DNA from: Sporofaciens musculi
Lineage (GTDB): Bacteria > Bacillota > Clostridia > Lachnospirales > Lachnospiraceae
Direction: 5' to 3'
DNA: 64,000 nucleotides
Assembly (NCBI RefSeq): GCF_009830285.1
Contig: NZ_WUQX01000001.1
Location: 1,984,501 to 2,048,500, forward strand
Below the pieces are notes generated by a model, which saw nothing but the letters and a program-made list of their open reading frames with translations, was not told the DNA's origin and searched no databases. Each line of letters begins with the position of its first letter. The first letter of the stretch is position 1. The translations under genes and the position numbers were made by a program. Shown here piece by piece: positions 33,534-42,577 of the stretch.

Positions 33534-34270
33534 AAGATAATCAATCATTTTACGATTTTATATCCGCTTATCCGATAGTTGAAGCAAAAGATTGTGTCAA
33601 GCAAGACACAATCAAGAAAGCGGCAGAATTGTTATCGCAACAGACAAAATATGTAGGTGCAAAGCAAAATTTTGTACTAAATCAATTCAAGAGTATTTCA
33701 AAGGTGTTTTGGTTAATACAATTTATTTGTTTTTTGCTATTCCTCGTAAACTTTACGACTACACAAAGATTAAAAGATATTCAAATACTTTTCCTAACAA
33801 TAGTCCCGGTAATGACTTTTTATATTCTACCAGAACTGTTTAAAACCCAGTTTTATAACATGGAAGAAATAGAGGCGGTCTGTTTTTTTAGCCCGTTCAA
33901 AACACTGGCAGTAAAAATGACATTAGTAAGTAGTTGTAACTTTTTAATTATTGGAATTATGTCATTGGCGTTTGGCATTTATCATCAACTTGATATTTTA
34001 GAATTGTTGTGCCGTGGACTAATTCCATTTAATATTTCGATTGCTCTAACTATTATAGTCTTTGATTTTATAAAAGTCACTTCGCCGTATGCTATGTTAT
34101 CTATATCTGCATTTTTAACTTTGGCGTTAATCCAGATGCGTAATTTCTCTTTTCTACTGGATAATACATGGCTTGGTGTTTACTTCGGAAGTGTTCTCTT
34201 GATACTGTTAGCTATTGGAATAATGGTGATCCAGTTCAAACATATGGAGGAGCGTTGTTATGGTGCTTGA
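33530..34270 (+). CDS. Multi-pass membrane protein of sigma/ABC operon
   Basis: GTG start overlapping the sigma factor stop. 246 residues: a soluble N-terminal ~65 residues, then about six hydrophobic helices (VFWLIQFICFLLFLVNF, IQILFLTIVPVMTFYILPEL, LLILLAIGIMVIQFKH). The position suits an anti-sigma factor or a permease partner for the ABC ATPase that overlaps its end. No zinc-binding HxxxCxxC anti-sigma motif seen. Confidence 0.75.
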   Translation: MKDNQSFYDFISAYPIVEAKDCVKQDTIKKAAELLSQQTKYVGAKQNFVLNQFKSISKVFWLIQFICFLLFLVNFTTTQRLKDIQILFLTIVPVMTFYILPELFKTQFYNMEEIEAVCFFSPFKTLAVKMTLVSSCNFLIIGIMSLAFGIYHQLDILELLCRGLIPFNISIALTIIVFDFIKVTSPYAMLSISAFLTLALIQMRNFSFLLDNTWLGVYFGSVLLILLAIGIMVIQFKHMEERCYGA

Positions 34271-35135
34271 TATAGATAAAATTAGTAAGCGATATAAAGA
34301 CAAAATCGCAATTAACCGTTTTTCTGTTTCCTTGCTCCCAGGTGTGTATGGTCTTTTGGGACCAAATGGCGCAGGAAAAACAACTCTTTTGAGAATAGTC
34401 TGCGGACTTACCAGACCAGATAGCGGGAGTATATTTTATGACGGGAAACCAATTCATGATTTAGGGGAACAATACCGAAAAATTTTAGGATACCTGCCAC
34501 AAAATTTCGGTTACTATCCGAATTTTACTGTCCAGCGGTATATGGAATATATTGCTTCATTGAAAGGGTTAAATAGGAATTTTAGCAAGCGTAAAATTAG
34601 TGAACTTTTAGAAATTGTCGGATTGCAGGAAGCTCCAAAAGCTAAAATTTCTTCCTTATCTGGCGGGATGCGTCAAAGGTTAGGAATTGCTCAATCTATG
34701 CTGAATGACCCTGATGTTCTTATTTTGGACGAACCCACGGTGGGGCTTGATCCTACTGAACGTGTGAAATTTAGAAATTTAATCAGCACAATTTCACAGG
34801 GAAAAATAACTATTTTGTCCACTCATATTGTTTCAGATGTTTCTTATATTGCCGATGATATTCTTTTAGTCCAGCATGGAGAATTGCAATATTTTGGAGA
34901 TGTCCAACAACTTACAACAGCAGTTGAAGGGAAAGTTTGGGAGGTGCTTGTTGAAAACCAGCAGGCTAACAAGATCGCACAAGATTATATGGTTAGTAAT
35001 ATGCACCATACTCCGCAAGGAGCTATATTGCGTATTATTTCAGACCACAAGCCCTTTCAGCAAGCGAAAGCAATTACGCCCACTTTGGAGGATGCGTATT
35101 TGTTCCACACAGGAGAAAGAGGCGGTGAATTATGA
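34260..35135 (+). CDS. ABC transporter ATP-binding protein
   Basis: 291 residues. Walker A GPNGAGKTTLLRI, Q-loop YLPQNFGYYP, signature LSGGMRQRLGIAQ, Walker B VLILDEPTVGLDP and H-loop STHIVSDV are all present. C-terminal ~70 residues form the extra domain common in ABC-2 exporters. Overlaps the upstream and downstream genes by a few bases. With the next gene it forms an ABC-2 exporter, probably for a peptide or drug or acting as a sensing complex. Confidence 0.93.
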   Translation: MVLDIDKISKRYKDKIAINRFSVSLLPGVYGLLGPNGAGKTTLLRIVCGLTRPDSGSIFYDGKPIHDLGEQYRKILGYLPQNFGYYPNFTVQRYMEYIASLKGLNRNFSKRKISELLEIVGLQEAPKAKISSLSGGMRQRLGIAQSMLNDPDVLILDEPTVGLDPTERVKFRNLISTISQGKITILSTHIVSDVSYIADDILLVQHGELQYFGDVQQLTTAVEGKVWEVLVENQQANKIAQDYMVSNMHHTPQGAILRIISDHKPFQQAKAITPTLEDAYLFHTGERGGEL

Positions 35136-36397
35136 AATTTGAACTGTATAAAATTTTTAAAAAGAAGATTGTACTAATTTTTATTGGTGTAGGGTTATTA
35201 TGGCTTTCCCTTTCTATATTACTTCCAGTCTTGCAATACAGAACATTTACTGAACAAATGGAGCCTTTGACTGGAATAGAGGCTATTCATTATGATCGGG
35301 ATTTGCAAAATCTGTATGCTGGACAATATACAGCAGATGAATTTGCACCATTGTATGCAGAATATAAAAAAATATATAATAACCCAGACTACCAGCGTTC
35401 AGACAATGGGGATGGGTATTCCTTTTCTCTATCGGATCAAAACACTACTCCACTAACCGATGAAGCTTATTATAAATATCTTAATCGGTATGGAGTGATT
35501 GCCAAAATTGGCAATCGTGCAAACGCATTACCTTTGTATATAGAAGATGCAAAAATATCTGGAAGTGTGGCAGAACTTTATGAGGGTTCAATCGTTCAGT
35601 CATCGGCGGAGGATAATCTTGTACCTCCTGTTGATTTAGAAAATCCTATTGTCCAAAAAGTATTAGGAATGTATGATAACTTGAACACTTCCTTTTATGG
35701 CGAATATCTCGATGGCTGGGAGTCGTTTTTTAATACTGTTCCTATATTTTTTCAATACATTGTGGGGTTAATCATTCTTATTGGAGTTTCCCCTATATTT
35801 GCCGAGGAAAGACATTCTGGCTCTGACAAAGTGTTACTGACAACACAATATGGAAAAAGCAAGTTAATCCGAGACAAAATTGTGGCTTGCTTCTTATTTG
35901 CAACATTTGTTTTTGTCCTTTTTTTTGCTTGTTCTGTATTTGTGTGTATAGCAGCATATGGAACATCCGGCCTAAAGGCCAGTATTCAATTAGTCGCACA
36001 TTGCACTTTGTCCCCATATAACCTTTCTATTGGCGTTGCACTCATTTTATGGGGCCTGTTAGGATGGGGAGCTGCTTTGGTGACTGCGGCTGGAGCATTG
36101 CTAATTTCAGCGGCTAGTCCAAATGCTTTTGTGGCGTTTATTCCCTCACTTGTTGGATATATAGTGCCAGTAGTAAGTTTTGCAGAACTGTCCCCTACAA
36201 TACACCGATTTATGCAACTACTACCGATAAATATAATTGGAGCCATAGATCGCCTTTTTAGTATGTCTGATTTCTATAATATTTTTGGTTTACTGATAGA
36301 GAAAAAGATTGTTTGTGTAATTGTATGGGTCATTCTTATTGTACTTTGCGTTGTTTTTTCTTCTTATCTCTTTAGAAGCAAAAAAGCATCAAATTGA
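35132..36397 (+). CDS. ABC-2 type transporter permease
   Basis: 421 residues, start overlapping the ATPase stop. One N-terminal helix (IVLIFIGVGLLWLSLSILL), a large extracellular domain (~35-200), then about five C-terminal helices including FFQYIVGLIILIGVSPIFAE, VFVLFFACSVFVCIAA and IVCVIVWVILIVLCVVFS. The conserved EERHSGSDKVLLTTQYGKSKL loop is typical of ABC-2 permeases. Partner of the upstream ATPase. Confidence 0.9.
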   Translation: MKFELYKIFKKKIVLIFIGVGLLWLSLSILLPVLQYRTFTEQMEPLTGIEAIHYDRDLQNLYAGQYTADEFAPLYAEYKKIYNNPDYQRSDNGDGYSFSLSDQNTTPLTDEAYYKYLNRYGVIAKIGNRANALPLYIEDAKISGSVAELYEGSIVQSSAEDNLVPPVDLENPIVQKVLGMYDNLNTSFYGEYLDGWESFFNTVPIFFQYIVGLIILIGVSPIFAEERHSGSDKVLLTTQYGKSKLIRDKIVACFLFATFVFVLFFACSVFVCIAAYGTSGLKASIQLVAHCTLSPYNLSIGVALILWGLLGWGAALVTAAGALLISAASPNAFVAFIPSLVGYIVPVVSFAELSPTIHRFMQLLPINIIGAIDRLFSMSDFYNIFGLLIEKKIVCVIVWVILIVLCVVFSSYLFRSKKASN

Positions 36398-36549
36398 TTA
36401 AGGCTACTTTTGGACAAAGTGGGACTGTTGACGAAGCGCCTGTTCATTTATTACACGCTGCATTTTCCTAATCAAAAAGCGCATTGCGTGAAAAGCCCGG
36501 CAAAAAATAAAATGATATAATTTGAATATCAAATATAGGAGGTGCCGCA

Positions 36550-37479
36550 ATGCACGCATATGAAGCAATCGAACAATCCTTGACTTTTATCGAGGAACAC
36601 CTGACAAAAGAAATTTCAACGGAAGAACTGGCAAATACTGTCGGCCTGTCTCCCTTTTATTTTCAGCGCTTGTTCAAGCGGCTGGTAAATAAAACGGTTC
36701 AGGAATATGTGAAACTCCGCCGTTTGGCAAAGGTTATTGAAAATCTGAAAAGTACCGATCAGAGGATTCTTGACGTTGCCTTGGACTATGGTTTTTCAAG
36801 CCATGCGAATTTTACACGGGCTTTCAAGGAAACGTATGGGATTACGCCTGAAAACTACAGGAGGGATTTACCAATGCTCAATACATTCGACAAGCCGGAA
36901 GTTTCTATGAATTACGTTTTGGTAGACGAAGGGGTTCCGCTAGTGGTAGGAAATATCGTCTTGGAAATCCATAAAAAGACATTGGAAAAACCGGAAATTT
37001 ACCTCGGTCTGGAAACGGAAGTTCGCATTTCCGAGCAAATGCCGGTTGGTGAAAGCACAGGTGTAGATGTGCCAGGACAGCTTTGGAAGCGCTACCACAT
37101 GGAGAAGGCTTCAATCGCAGCCACTCTAAATACTACTGTAGAAATGGGAATGTCCCATGCGAAAGGTACTGCACAAAACCTTTTCACTTATTTTGCAGGC
37201 GGACTTGTTCAAAATAATCCGGACCGGCTGCAAGATGGTTTTGTTAAGAGAGAACTCGCGGCAGGAGAATATATCGTTTGCAGAGTCGAAGCAGAAAATT
37301 TTGAGGATTTGGTAACGGTTGCTTTAGACCAGGCCAGCAAATATCTTTTTGGTATATGGTTGCCTCATCACAACTTAACCACGGAGCCTTTTTCGGCAGA
37401 AAAGTATTATCGTGACTCAGAGGGTATGGCTTGTATGGAAATTTGGGTTAAGCCTCTACCGCTGAAAAATAAAAGCTAA
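36550..37479 (+). CDS. AraC-family regulator with GyrI-like effector domain
   Basis: 309 residues. N-terminal AraC HTH pair: SLTFIEEHLTKEISTEELAN, FYFQRLFKRLVNKTVQEYVK and ILDVALDYGFSSHANFTRAF, then ITPENYR. The C-terminal effector-binding domain (~125-309) contains YLGLETEVRI and LAAGEYIVCRVEAENFEDL. Unlike the gene at 28124, its HTH is N-terminal. ATG after AGGAGGTGCCGCA. Likely a small-molecule-responsive activator. Confidence 0.9.
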   Translation: MHAYEAIEQSLTFIEEHLTKEISTEELANTVGLSPFYFQRLFKRLVNKTVQEYVKLRRLAKVIENLKSTDQRILDVALDYGFSSHANFTRAFKETYGITPENYRRDLPMLNTFDKPEVSMNYVLVDEGVPLVVGNIVLEIHKKTLEKPEIYLGLETEVRISEQMPVGESTGVDVPGQLWKRYHMEKASIAATLNTTVEMGMSHAKGTAQNLFTYFAGGLVQNNPDRLQDGFVKRELAAGEYIVCRVEAENFEDLVTVALDQASKYLFGIWLPHHNLTTEPFSAEKYYRDSEGMACMEIWVKPLPLKNKS

Positions 37480-37489
37480 GGAAGAATTT

Positions 37490-37921
37490 ATGATGGATTG
37501 GAATTCGCTATATTCAAATGAACAACCTCCATCGTTGGAGCAAGTCACGGAATACATTAACAATCCGTTATGGATAGATTTTAATAACCATATCCAGTCC
37601 ACCTATCGGACCAGGCCCTGCATGGAGCACAGCCGCTGTTCCATGCAGGCAGGCTGGAATATTAAGTATAAAAAAGGTGGAAAGTCTCTTTGTACGCTCT
37701 ATCCGATGCAAGGCTATTTTATCGCTCTCGTGGTTGTAGGAAGTCATGAACTTACGGAGGCAGAGTTTCTTATGCCGCAATGTTCCGACTATGTGCAGAC
37801 AGTATTCAAAAACACGAAAACCGGTAATGGACAGAAATGGTTGATGCTGGATGTAAGGGATAGAGGAATTATGGATGATGTATTTAGCCTCATCAATCTC
37901 AGAAAGCGTATACCGTCATAG
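37490..37921 (+). CDS. DUF3788-family protein
   Basis: 143 residues, 10 bases after the AraC gene and probably co-transcribed. DUF3788 pattern: PLWIDFNNHIQSTYRTRPCM, MQAGWNIKYKKGGKSLCTLY, FIALVVVGSHELTEAE and C-terminal GQKWLMLDVRDRGIMDDVFSLI. The fold resembles YdhG/YdeI-like proteins; function unknown. Confidence 0.82.
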   Translation: MMDWNSLYSNEQPPSLEQVTEYINNPLWIDFNNHIQSTYRTRPCMEHSRCSMQAGWNIKYKKGGKSLCTLYPMQGYFIALVVVGSHELTEAEFLMPQCSDYVQTVFKNTKTGNGQKWLMLDVRDRGIMDDVFSLINLRKRIPS

Positions 37922-38061
37922 CAGGAAATGAAAACACAATATTCGACAAGCCCTGATGAAGATAATTAGAGTTTATGTAGTGTTCTATTTCATCCCATCT
38001 TTTATCCGTTGACAAATACAGTAAACAAATATATAATATGTTTACTGAAAGGAGAAAAATT

Positions 38062-38811
38062 ATGGACTACGGAAAAATGACAGTTGATGAAATTAAGAAT
38101 GGGTACAAATATGAAAAAGAGCAGGACGCTTATGTTTGCAATCATTGTGGACAGGTATTTAATGCCGGACAAATATTTCAAATTGATGGAGGTTTTTTTA
38201 TGGCTGAATCTGCCGTGATAAAACATATCAGACAGATTCATAGTGGTAATTTGACACAGTTATTGCACTCAGAATCAAAGTATAATACTTTAACTCAAAA
38301 TCAAAGAGACTTACTTGCTATGTTCTATTCAAAAATGTCTGATAAGGATATGGCAAAAAAGCTAAATGTAACAGAAGCCACAATTCGCAGGCAACGCTTT
38401 ACATTCCGTGAAAAGGCAAAGCAGGCTAAATTCTATTTGGCTATGTATGAGTTAGCATTTGAGGATGAACCAGCAACCGCTGAACAGATTATTCCTATTC
38501 ATAACAATGCAATTTATGTTGATGATCGCTACCTTATTACAGAGGATGAAAAGCAACACATTATTAAAACCTTTTTTTCCACAACCCATCCTCTTGTTTT
38601 AAAATCTTTTTCGTCAAAGGAAAAGAAAAAGGTTGTTATTCTTGGGAAAATAGCAGAGCAATTTGAGTATGGAAAAAAATACAGTGAACAGGAAGTGAAT
38701 GAAATTCTCAGACCGATTTATGAAGATTATATGACAATTCGACGCTACCTAATTATGTATGGGTTTATGGAGCGTACTAAAGATGGCCGACAATATTGGC
38801 TTACAAATTGA
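38062..38811 (+). CDS. DUF2087 transcriptional regulator-like protein
   Basis: 249 residues from ATG 38062 (AAGGAGAAAAATT). N-terminal zinc-finger-like YVCNHCGQVFNAGQ followed by a His-containing HIRQIH segment. Central LuxR-like HTH: QRDLLAMFYSKMSDKDMAKK then TEATIRRQRFTFREKA. C-terminal DUF2087 domain: KKVVILGKIAEQFEYGKKYS then EQEVNEILRPIYEDYMTIRR. Co-transcribed with the following VOC gene. Confidence 0.85.
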   Translation: MDYGKMTVDEIKNGYKYEKEQDAYVCNHCGQVFNAGQIFQIDGGFFMAESAVIKHIRQIHSGNLTQLLHSESKYNTLTQNQRDLLAMFYSKMSDKDMAKKLNVTEATIRRQRFTFREKAKQAKFYLAMYELAFEDEPATAEQIIPIHNNAIYVDDRYLITEDEKQHIIKTFFSTTHPLVLKSFSSKEKKKVVILGKIAEQFEYGKKYSEQEVNEILRPIYEDYMTIRRYLIMYGFMERTKDGRQYWLTN

Positions 38812-38823
38812 AGGGAGAAAAGA

Positions 38824-39264
38824 ATGGAACCGATTATTGACCATATTCAAATTACAGTTAAGAATATGAAAGTTGCAGAGCCGTTTTATGACAAACTTAT
38901 GCCGATTTTGGGCTTTAATCTGGAGGATAAAATAAGTGCTGTTATCGAAGAACATGATTTATATGTAGTTGAATATTTAAACGAAAGTTTTGATTTCGGT
39001 ATATGTTCTCCTCGCACAACCTTTAGGGGTGATACTATTCACCGAAGAAAGCCAGGCGCATTTCATCATATGGCTTTTAGAGCAAATTCAAGGAAAGAAG
39101 TGGATGAACTCTTTCTGCGTATCAAAGAAATAGGTGCAAATATAGTTTACGCTCCACAAATTTTTGAAGAACATGGGCCTTACTATTATGCAATGTTCTT
39201 CAAAGATTTAGAGGGTATCAAATATGAAATTGTGTACAACAAGCCGGAAGGCGAGGTGGTTTAA
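38824..39264 (+). CDS. VOC-family protein
   Basis: 146 residues, 12 bases after the DUF2087 gene. VOC halves: IDHIQITVKNMKVAEPFYDK and GAFHHMAFRANSRKEVDELF, with the metal-ligand-like His, and GPYYYAMFFKDLEGIKYEIV with the terminal Glu. Could detoxify or bind a small molecule sensed by its neighbour. Different from the VOC gene at 6642. Confidence 0.87.
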   Translation: MEPIIDHIQITVKNMKVAEPFYDKLMPILGFNLEDKISAVIEEHDLYVVEYLNESFDFGICSPRTTFRGDTIHRRKPGAFHHMAFRANSRKEVDELFLRIKEIGANIVYAPQIFEEHGPYYYAMFFKDLEGIKYEIVYNKPEGEVV

Positions 39265-39357
39265 TGTCTGAATGGGTATGGTTGTACTGCCCCATATGTA
39301 ATAGTGTAGCTGAAAGCCGGGGAGGCTTTATCAAATATCACCTATCAGCTTGGTTTT
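39264..39357 (+). pseudogene. Fragment of a cysteine-rich KTR-like ICE protein
   Basis: Begins MSEWVWLYCPICNSVAESRG and then runs into a different fragment. WxLCPxC at the start is typical for Cys-rich KTR proteins that occur in ICEs. Only ~20 residues remain before the frame enters unrelated sequence. Confidence 0.4.
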
Positions 39358-39441
39358 AGCAGCCAAAGTCACTTTACTAATTTTTTCAAAAAATATATCA
39401 GGGTGACTCCGAAACAATATAGAAAATTATATAACGCTTAA
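39319..39441 (+). pseudogene. C-terminal fragment of an AraC-family regulator
   Basis: The frame reads ALSNITYQLGFSSQSHFTNF then FKKYIRVTPKQYRKLYNA and stops at 39441. This is the second HTH of an AraC protein, with no N-terminal part upstream. It marks a recombination scar between cargo and ICE backbone. Confidence 0.75.
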
Positions 39442-39535
39442 AAGGAACTTTCGGCATAGAGCACAGGAACACAACAGGAGTATTAGTTGATGGTAAAAGA
39501 ATAAATACCCTCGCTGACGGAAAGGAGGTGGCGAT

Positions 39536-40041
39536 ATGGGAAATTAGCTGTATTTGATATATCTGAACCGGGCGGTAGAATTGCGGAAAAGCTACTTGTG
39601 CTGTTAAACACCCGTCAGCGGCAGGAATTAGTAAATTATCTTCTTGATTCCGAAAAGCAACAGAATAATCTGGCTAACAGCCCATGCGCCATTTCCGAAA
39701 ATTATAGGGTGCAGACAGCCATTGATGAACCATTTACAGAAATTCAAATGGACGATTTATATTTCTGCCAAGAACAACGACTTGTATGTATTGGCGAGCA
39801 GGTAATCAAATTAACGGCTAAGGAATTTGACATCCTTGCTTTGTTAATTACACACCCGAAGCGGGTATTTACTTATGAACTGATTATGGAATTGGTCTGG
39901 AATGAGGATTATTCCTACTACTCCCGCAAAGCAGTTAATAACCATGTGAGTAATCTACGGAAGAAACTGAAAACTACACCTGGTTCTCCAGACTACATTA
40001 AAAGTGTTATTGGCGTTGGTTACAAATTTGAAGTATTGTGA
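39536..40041 (+). pseudogene. OmpR-type winged-helix ICE regulator, start frameshifted
   Basis: The C-terminal domain is an OmpR/PhoB winged helix: EQVIKLTAKEFDILALLITH, FTYELIMELVWNEDYSYYSR and NNHVSNLRKKLKTTPGSPDY. The ATG at 39536, seven bases after GGAGG, reads MGN-stop. The long frame (GKLAVFDISEPGGRIAEKLL...) is one base off. One extra G in ATGGGAAA would join them to a ~168 residue protein without a full receiver domain, as found in related ICEs. A later start (GTG 39598) gives 147 residues. Function may survive if the shift is a sequence error. Confidence 0.7.
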
Positions 40042-40042
40042 T

Positions 40043-40086
40043 AAAGACCATGAGGCAATTTTTATTTGTCTTATGGTCTTTATTAT
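40043..40086 (+). terminator. Terminator after the winged-helix gene
   Basis: Stem AAAGACCAT / ATGGTCTTT with inner pairing, followed by ATTATAATAAAG. Confidence 0.7.
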
Positions 40087-40205
40087 AATAAAGAATTCTT
40101 TTACAAAATCCGTTGGTAACCGGTATTTTCTAAAAACACACTTTATATAAGCCTTACCAGAACTATGATGTTTCAAGGAAAAATACAGAATTTGCTCCTG
40201 TATAA

Positions 40206-40435
40206 TCTCCCCAAAAGGAGGCTGATGAAGGATAAGCCTTCTGCGCTTCCTTTTCGGGGAGGGCTGATAAATGCTGCCAAAGGGGAATGTTCAACAGAAA
40301 GGTTATTTTGCATATAGAGCTTTATGCGCCGTAATCCATGTGGTGTGGATTGCGGCGTTTTTAAGTTTGATCGTATTTGAAGAAATACATTATCATACAT
40401 CTTTCTGCGCGCCTAATCTTTTATGGGCGCGCATT
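40206..40435 (+). promoter_or_regulatory. Leader with three hairpins upstream of the sigma-like gene
   Basis: Hairpin 1: CTCCCCAAAAGG (40208 area) with CCTTTTCGGGGAG (40250 area). Hairpin 2: CGCCGTAATCCA (40327-40338) with TGGATTGCGGCG (40346-40357) followed by TTTTT, a terminator. Hairpin 3: TGCGCGCC (40406-40413) with GGCGCGCA (40426-40433). The gene-free stretch before the sigma-like gene may regulate it by attenuation. An ORF at 40271-40546 across these hairpins is not convincing. Confidence 0.5.
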
Positions 40436-40542
40436 TCATATATAAGCGGCTGTTACAACAAGGGTTATCCGCACTGCCGCTCCCCACCCTCTGATTTCGA
40501 TTTTGCTTACCAACCTAAAAATCGAAATTGGAGGAATTACCC

Positions 40543-40992
40543 ATGAAAGAAATCAATCTGCGGGATTACTACCCATTTTATACACAGGACGTTATTGTTG
40601 AAGTGCCGGACGAGGTGGCTAATCTGCTCCGAGAGTATAAGCTGGCTGAAGCCGCCTATATCCTACGTACATACCGTCATAAGGCATATTTTTCTCTTGA
40701 CTATGATGCCAATGTGGAGCGTGATGCGCTGGTGATCGTCTTGACACCGGCCGAAATTCTTGAACAAAAGGAGGAAAATGCCCGGCTGTATCAGGCACTT
40801 GCTTCCCTGCCGGAGAAACAGCGAAACCGGATCACCTCGCATTTCCTGCTCGGCATGAGCATATCGGAAATTGCAAAAAGCGAGGGTTCTGGCGTCAGCT
40901 CTGTGCATGAAGGAATCCAGCGCGGACTCCGGCGTCTGAAAAAAGTTTTAGAAAAAATGGAAACAGCCCCCGAAAATAATGCCCGAAAATGA
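40543..40992 (+). CDS. Sigma-70 region 4-like ICE regulator
   Basis: 149 residues from the ATG at 40543 (GGAGGAATTACCC). N-terminal INLRDYYPFYTQDVIVEVPD, a hallmark of small sigma-like proteins of Tn916/Tn1549-type ICEs. C-terminal sigma region 4 HTH: YQALASLPEKQRNRITSHFL and MSISEIAKSEGSGVSSVHEG. Likely part of the excision/transfer control near the integrase. Confidence 0.88.
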   Translation: MKEINLRDYYPFYTQDVIVEVPDEVANLLREYKLAEAAYILRTYRHKAYFSLDYDANVERDALVIVLTPAEILEQKEENARLYQALASLPEKQRNRITSHFLLGMSISEIAKSEGSGVSSVHEGIQRGLRRLKKVLEKMETAPENNARK

Positions 40993-41199
40993 AATGAATA
41001 ATAGAGGGACATATTCGGCGGGACAAGCCTGACGGGTGTGGACGGCAGCACACGCTCCGGCCCGCCCAACTGAAATAATGTCATAACTGCCACGCCCCTC
41101 GCTTGCTCCTTGACAACCGAATATACGCTGTTACAGGTACTTTATTCTATGTTCCGAGCGGCAGATGGGGCGGCGCGGTGACAGACAGCCAGGGAGGTG

Positions 41200-41472
41200 A
41201 TGAATCAGGCTGTCCGAGCGATAAACGCAACTCACGAAAACGGCTGTGGCAGGCTGGACGCGATGACGGCACAGATCATAATGGTACTTCTTCACGGCTC
41301 CCTAAGGACTTGGGGAGAGTTCCTGCGGCGTGCGTCTGCTCTGGCAAAGCGGCGGCGTATGCGGGGCTATGATGCGGATAAGCTCTCCGCAGCCTGTAAC
41401 AGCCCCGCCCTGGTAGATCAGGGCTTGCCGGGGGGCGTGGCAAATACGGCAGCTAATCGAAATCAGATATAA
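41200..41472 (+). CDS. Small ICE protein of unknown function
   Basis: 90 residues from the ATG at 41200, directly after AGGGAGGTG. Basic, helical: MTAQIIMVLLHGSLRTWGEF, LRRASALAKRRRMRGYDADK. No known family. It lies between the sigma-like gene and the integrase, where small excisionase-like proteins are expected, but I see no clear HTH. An overlapping frame at 41103-41372 is less likely. Confidence 0.5.
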   Translation: MNQAVRAINATHENGCGRLDAMTAQIIMVLLHGSLRTWGEFLRRASALAKRRRMRGYDADKLSAACNSPALVDQGLPGGVANTAANRNQI

Positions 41473-41673
41473 TGGGCCGGGTCTGTGGTCTTAGATACTG
41501 CAGGTCCGACCTATTCATGTGGTTTTGATGAAGGAATATGGAAATCACGGAAAGGGGGTATCAATACAAAGTATCTCCGACAAAAGACAAAGTAACGCGC
41601 TGAAAGTTATCCCATGATATGGTATAATCAGAAAGATAGATTTTTGAAATTAGTACAAGAGGCGGTATGCAGC
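41473..41673 (+). other. Gene-free stretch before the metallophosphoesterase
   Basis: About 200 bases with no gene recognised. The preceding stretch 40995-41110 is GC-rich and has inverted GGCGGG/CCCGCC words, resembling the region next to sigma-like genes in other ICEs. No promoter called with confidence. Confidence 0.4.
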
Positions 41674-42525
41674 ATGAAAATATTATATGTTACAGATTTG
41701 CATGGAGACAAGAACAAATACAGTAAAACGCTGGACATTGCCATTAAGAAAAATATCGGCGTCATTGTGAATGGCGGGGATATGCTTCCTAAACTCGGTG
41801 AAAGACATCTGGAGCAGCCTTCGTTTATCAATGGATTTTTAAGGGACTATTTTTCGGAACTTGAAAAGCACGGCATTACATATCTTGCCATGCTGGGGAA
41901 TGACGATCTTCTGTCAGTGGATGGACTGTTTGATACAGTCTGCGGGGAATTTGGAAATATCCATAATATAGCCGGTAAAAAGGTCCGTATCGGTGAATAT
42001 GAGTTTATTGGAATGAACTATATTTTAGACCATCCTTTCGGGTGCAAGGACAGGGTTGTCACAGAAACGCATTATATTCCGCAGAGGCAGCTAAGCCCTG
42101 TCGCGGGTATTTCCAATGAATACGGCTATGACAGGATATATAACTGGTTGGAGTATTCAAGGACAGAACTTCCACTTATGTGCGATATTCTGAAAGATTT
42201 GCCGGAACCGGAAAATCCCAGGCAGACAGTCTATGTGATGCACATGCCTCCTGCCGGATTGAGGCTGGGGCAGCTTTTGTATCAGGATTTGGATATAGGC
42301 TCTGTGGATATTTATGATTTCCTGAAAGAGAAACAGCCGCTGCTCTCCTTACACGGGCATATCCACGAAAGCCCTGATACGGAAAAAGGGAAATGGATAA
42401 ACCAGATACTTGACACGGCCTGTATTCAGACGGGCCAGACAGAACTTAACGACAACAATATGGTCTATGCGGAGCTTGACCTGCAGGGCAGGGAGTATTC
42501 GCGGAAAGTTATAAATGTAAAATGA
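41674..42525 (+). CDS. Metallophosphoesterase
   Basis: 283 residues from the ATG at 41674; the earlier start at 41614 is less likely. Calcineurin-like metal motifs in order: ILYVTDLHGD (DxH), IVNGGDML (GDxx), AMLGNDDLL (GNHD variant, GNDD), VMHMPPAG, and SLHGHIHESP (GHxH). Role could be phosphodiesterase or phosphatase on nucleotides. Seen near the integrase in some ICEs. A terminator follows. Confidence 0.88.
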   Translation: MKILYVTDLHGDKNKYSKTLDIAIKKNIGVIVNGGDMLPKLGERHLEQPSFINGFLRDYFSELEKHGITYLAMLGNDDLLSVDGLFDTVCGEFGNIHNIAGKKVRIGEYEFIGMNYILDHPFGCKDRVVTETHYIPQRQLSPVAGISNEYGYDRIYNWLEYSRTELPLMCDILKDLPEPENPRQTVYVMHMPPAGLRLGQLLYQDLDIGSVDIYDFLKEKQPLLSLHGHIHESPDTEKGKWINQILDTACIQTGQTELNDNNMVYAELDLQGREYSRKVINVK

Positions 42526-42531
42526 CAGGAA

Positions 42532-42555
42532 AGCGCCAGCGATGGTGCTTTTTTG
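42532..42555 (+). terminator. Terminator after the metallophosphoesterase
   Basis: Stem AGCGCCA / TGGTGCT with loop GCGA, followed by TTTTTTG. Confidence 0.85.
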
Positions 42556-42577
42556 TTACCCGGAAATGAGGTGGAAC

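Noticed and set aside
40271-40546. 91 codon frame before the sigma-like gene
   Set aside because: Covers two hairpins, has no ribosome-binding site and no protein-like pattern.
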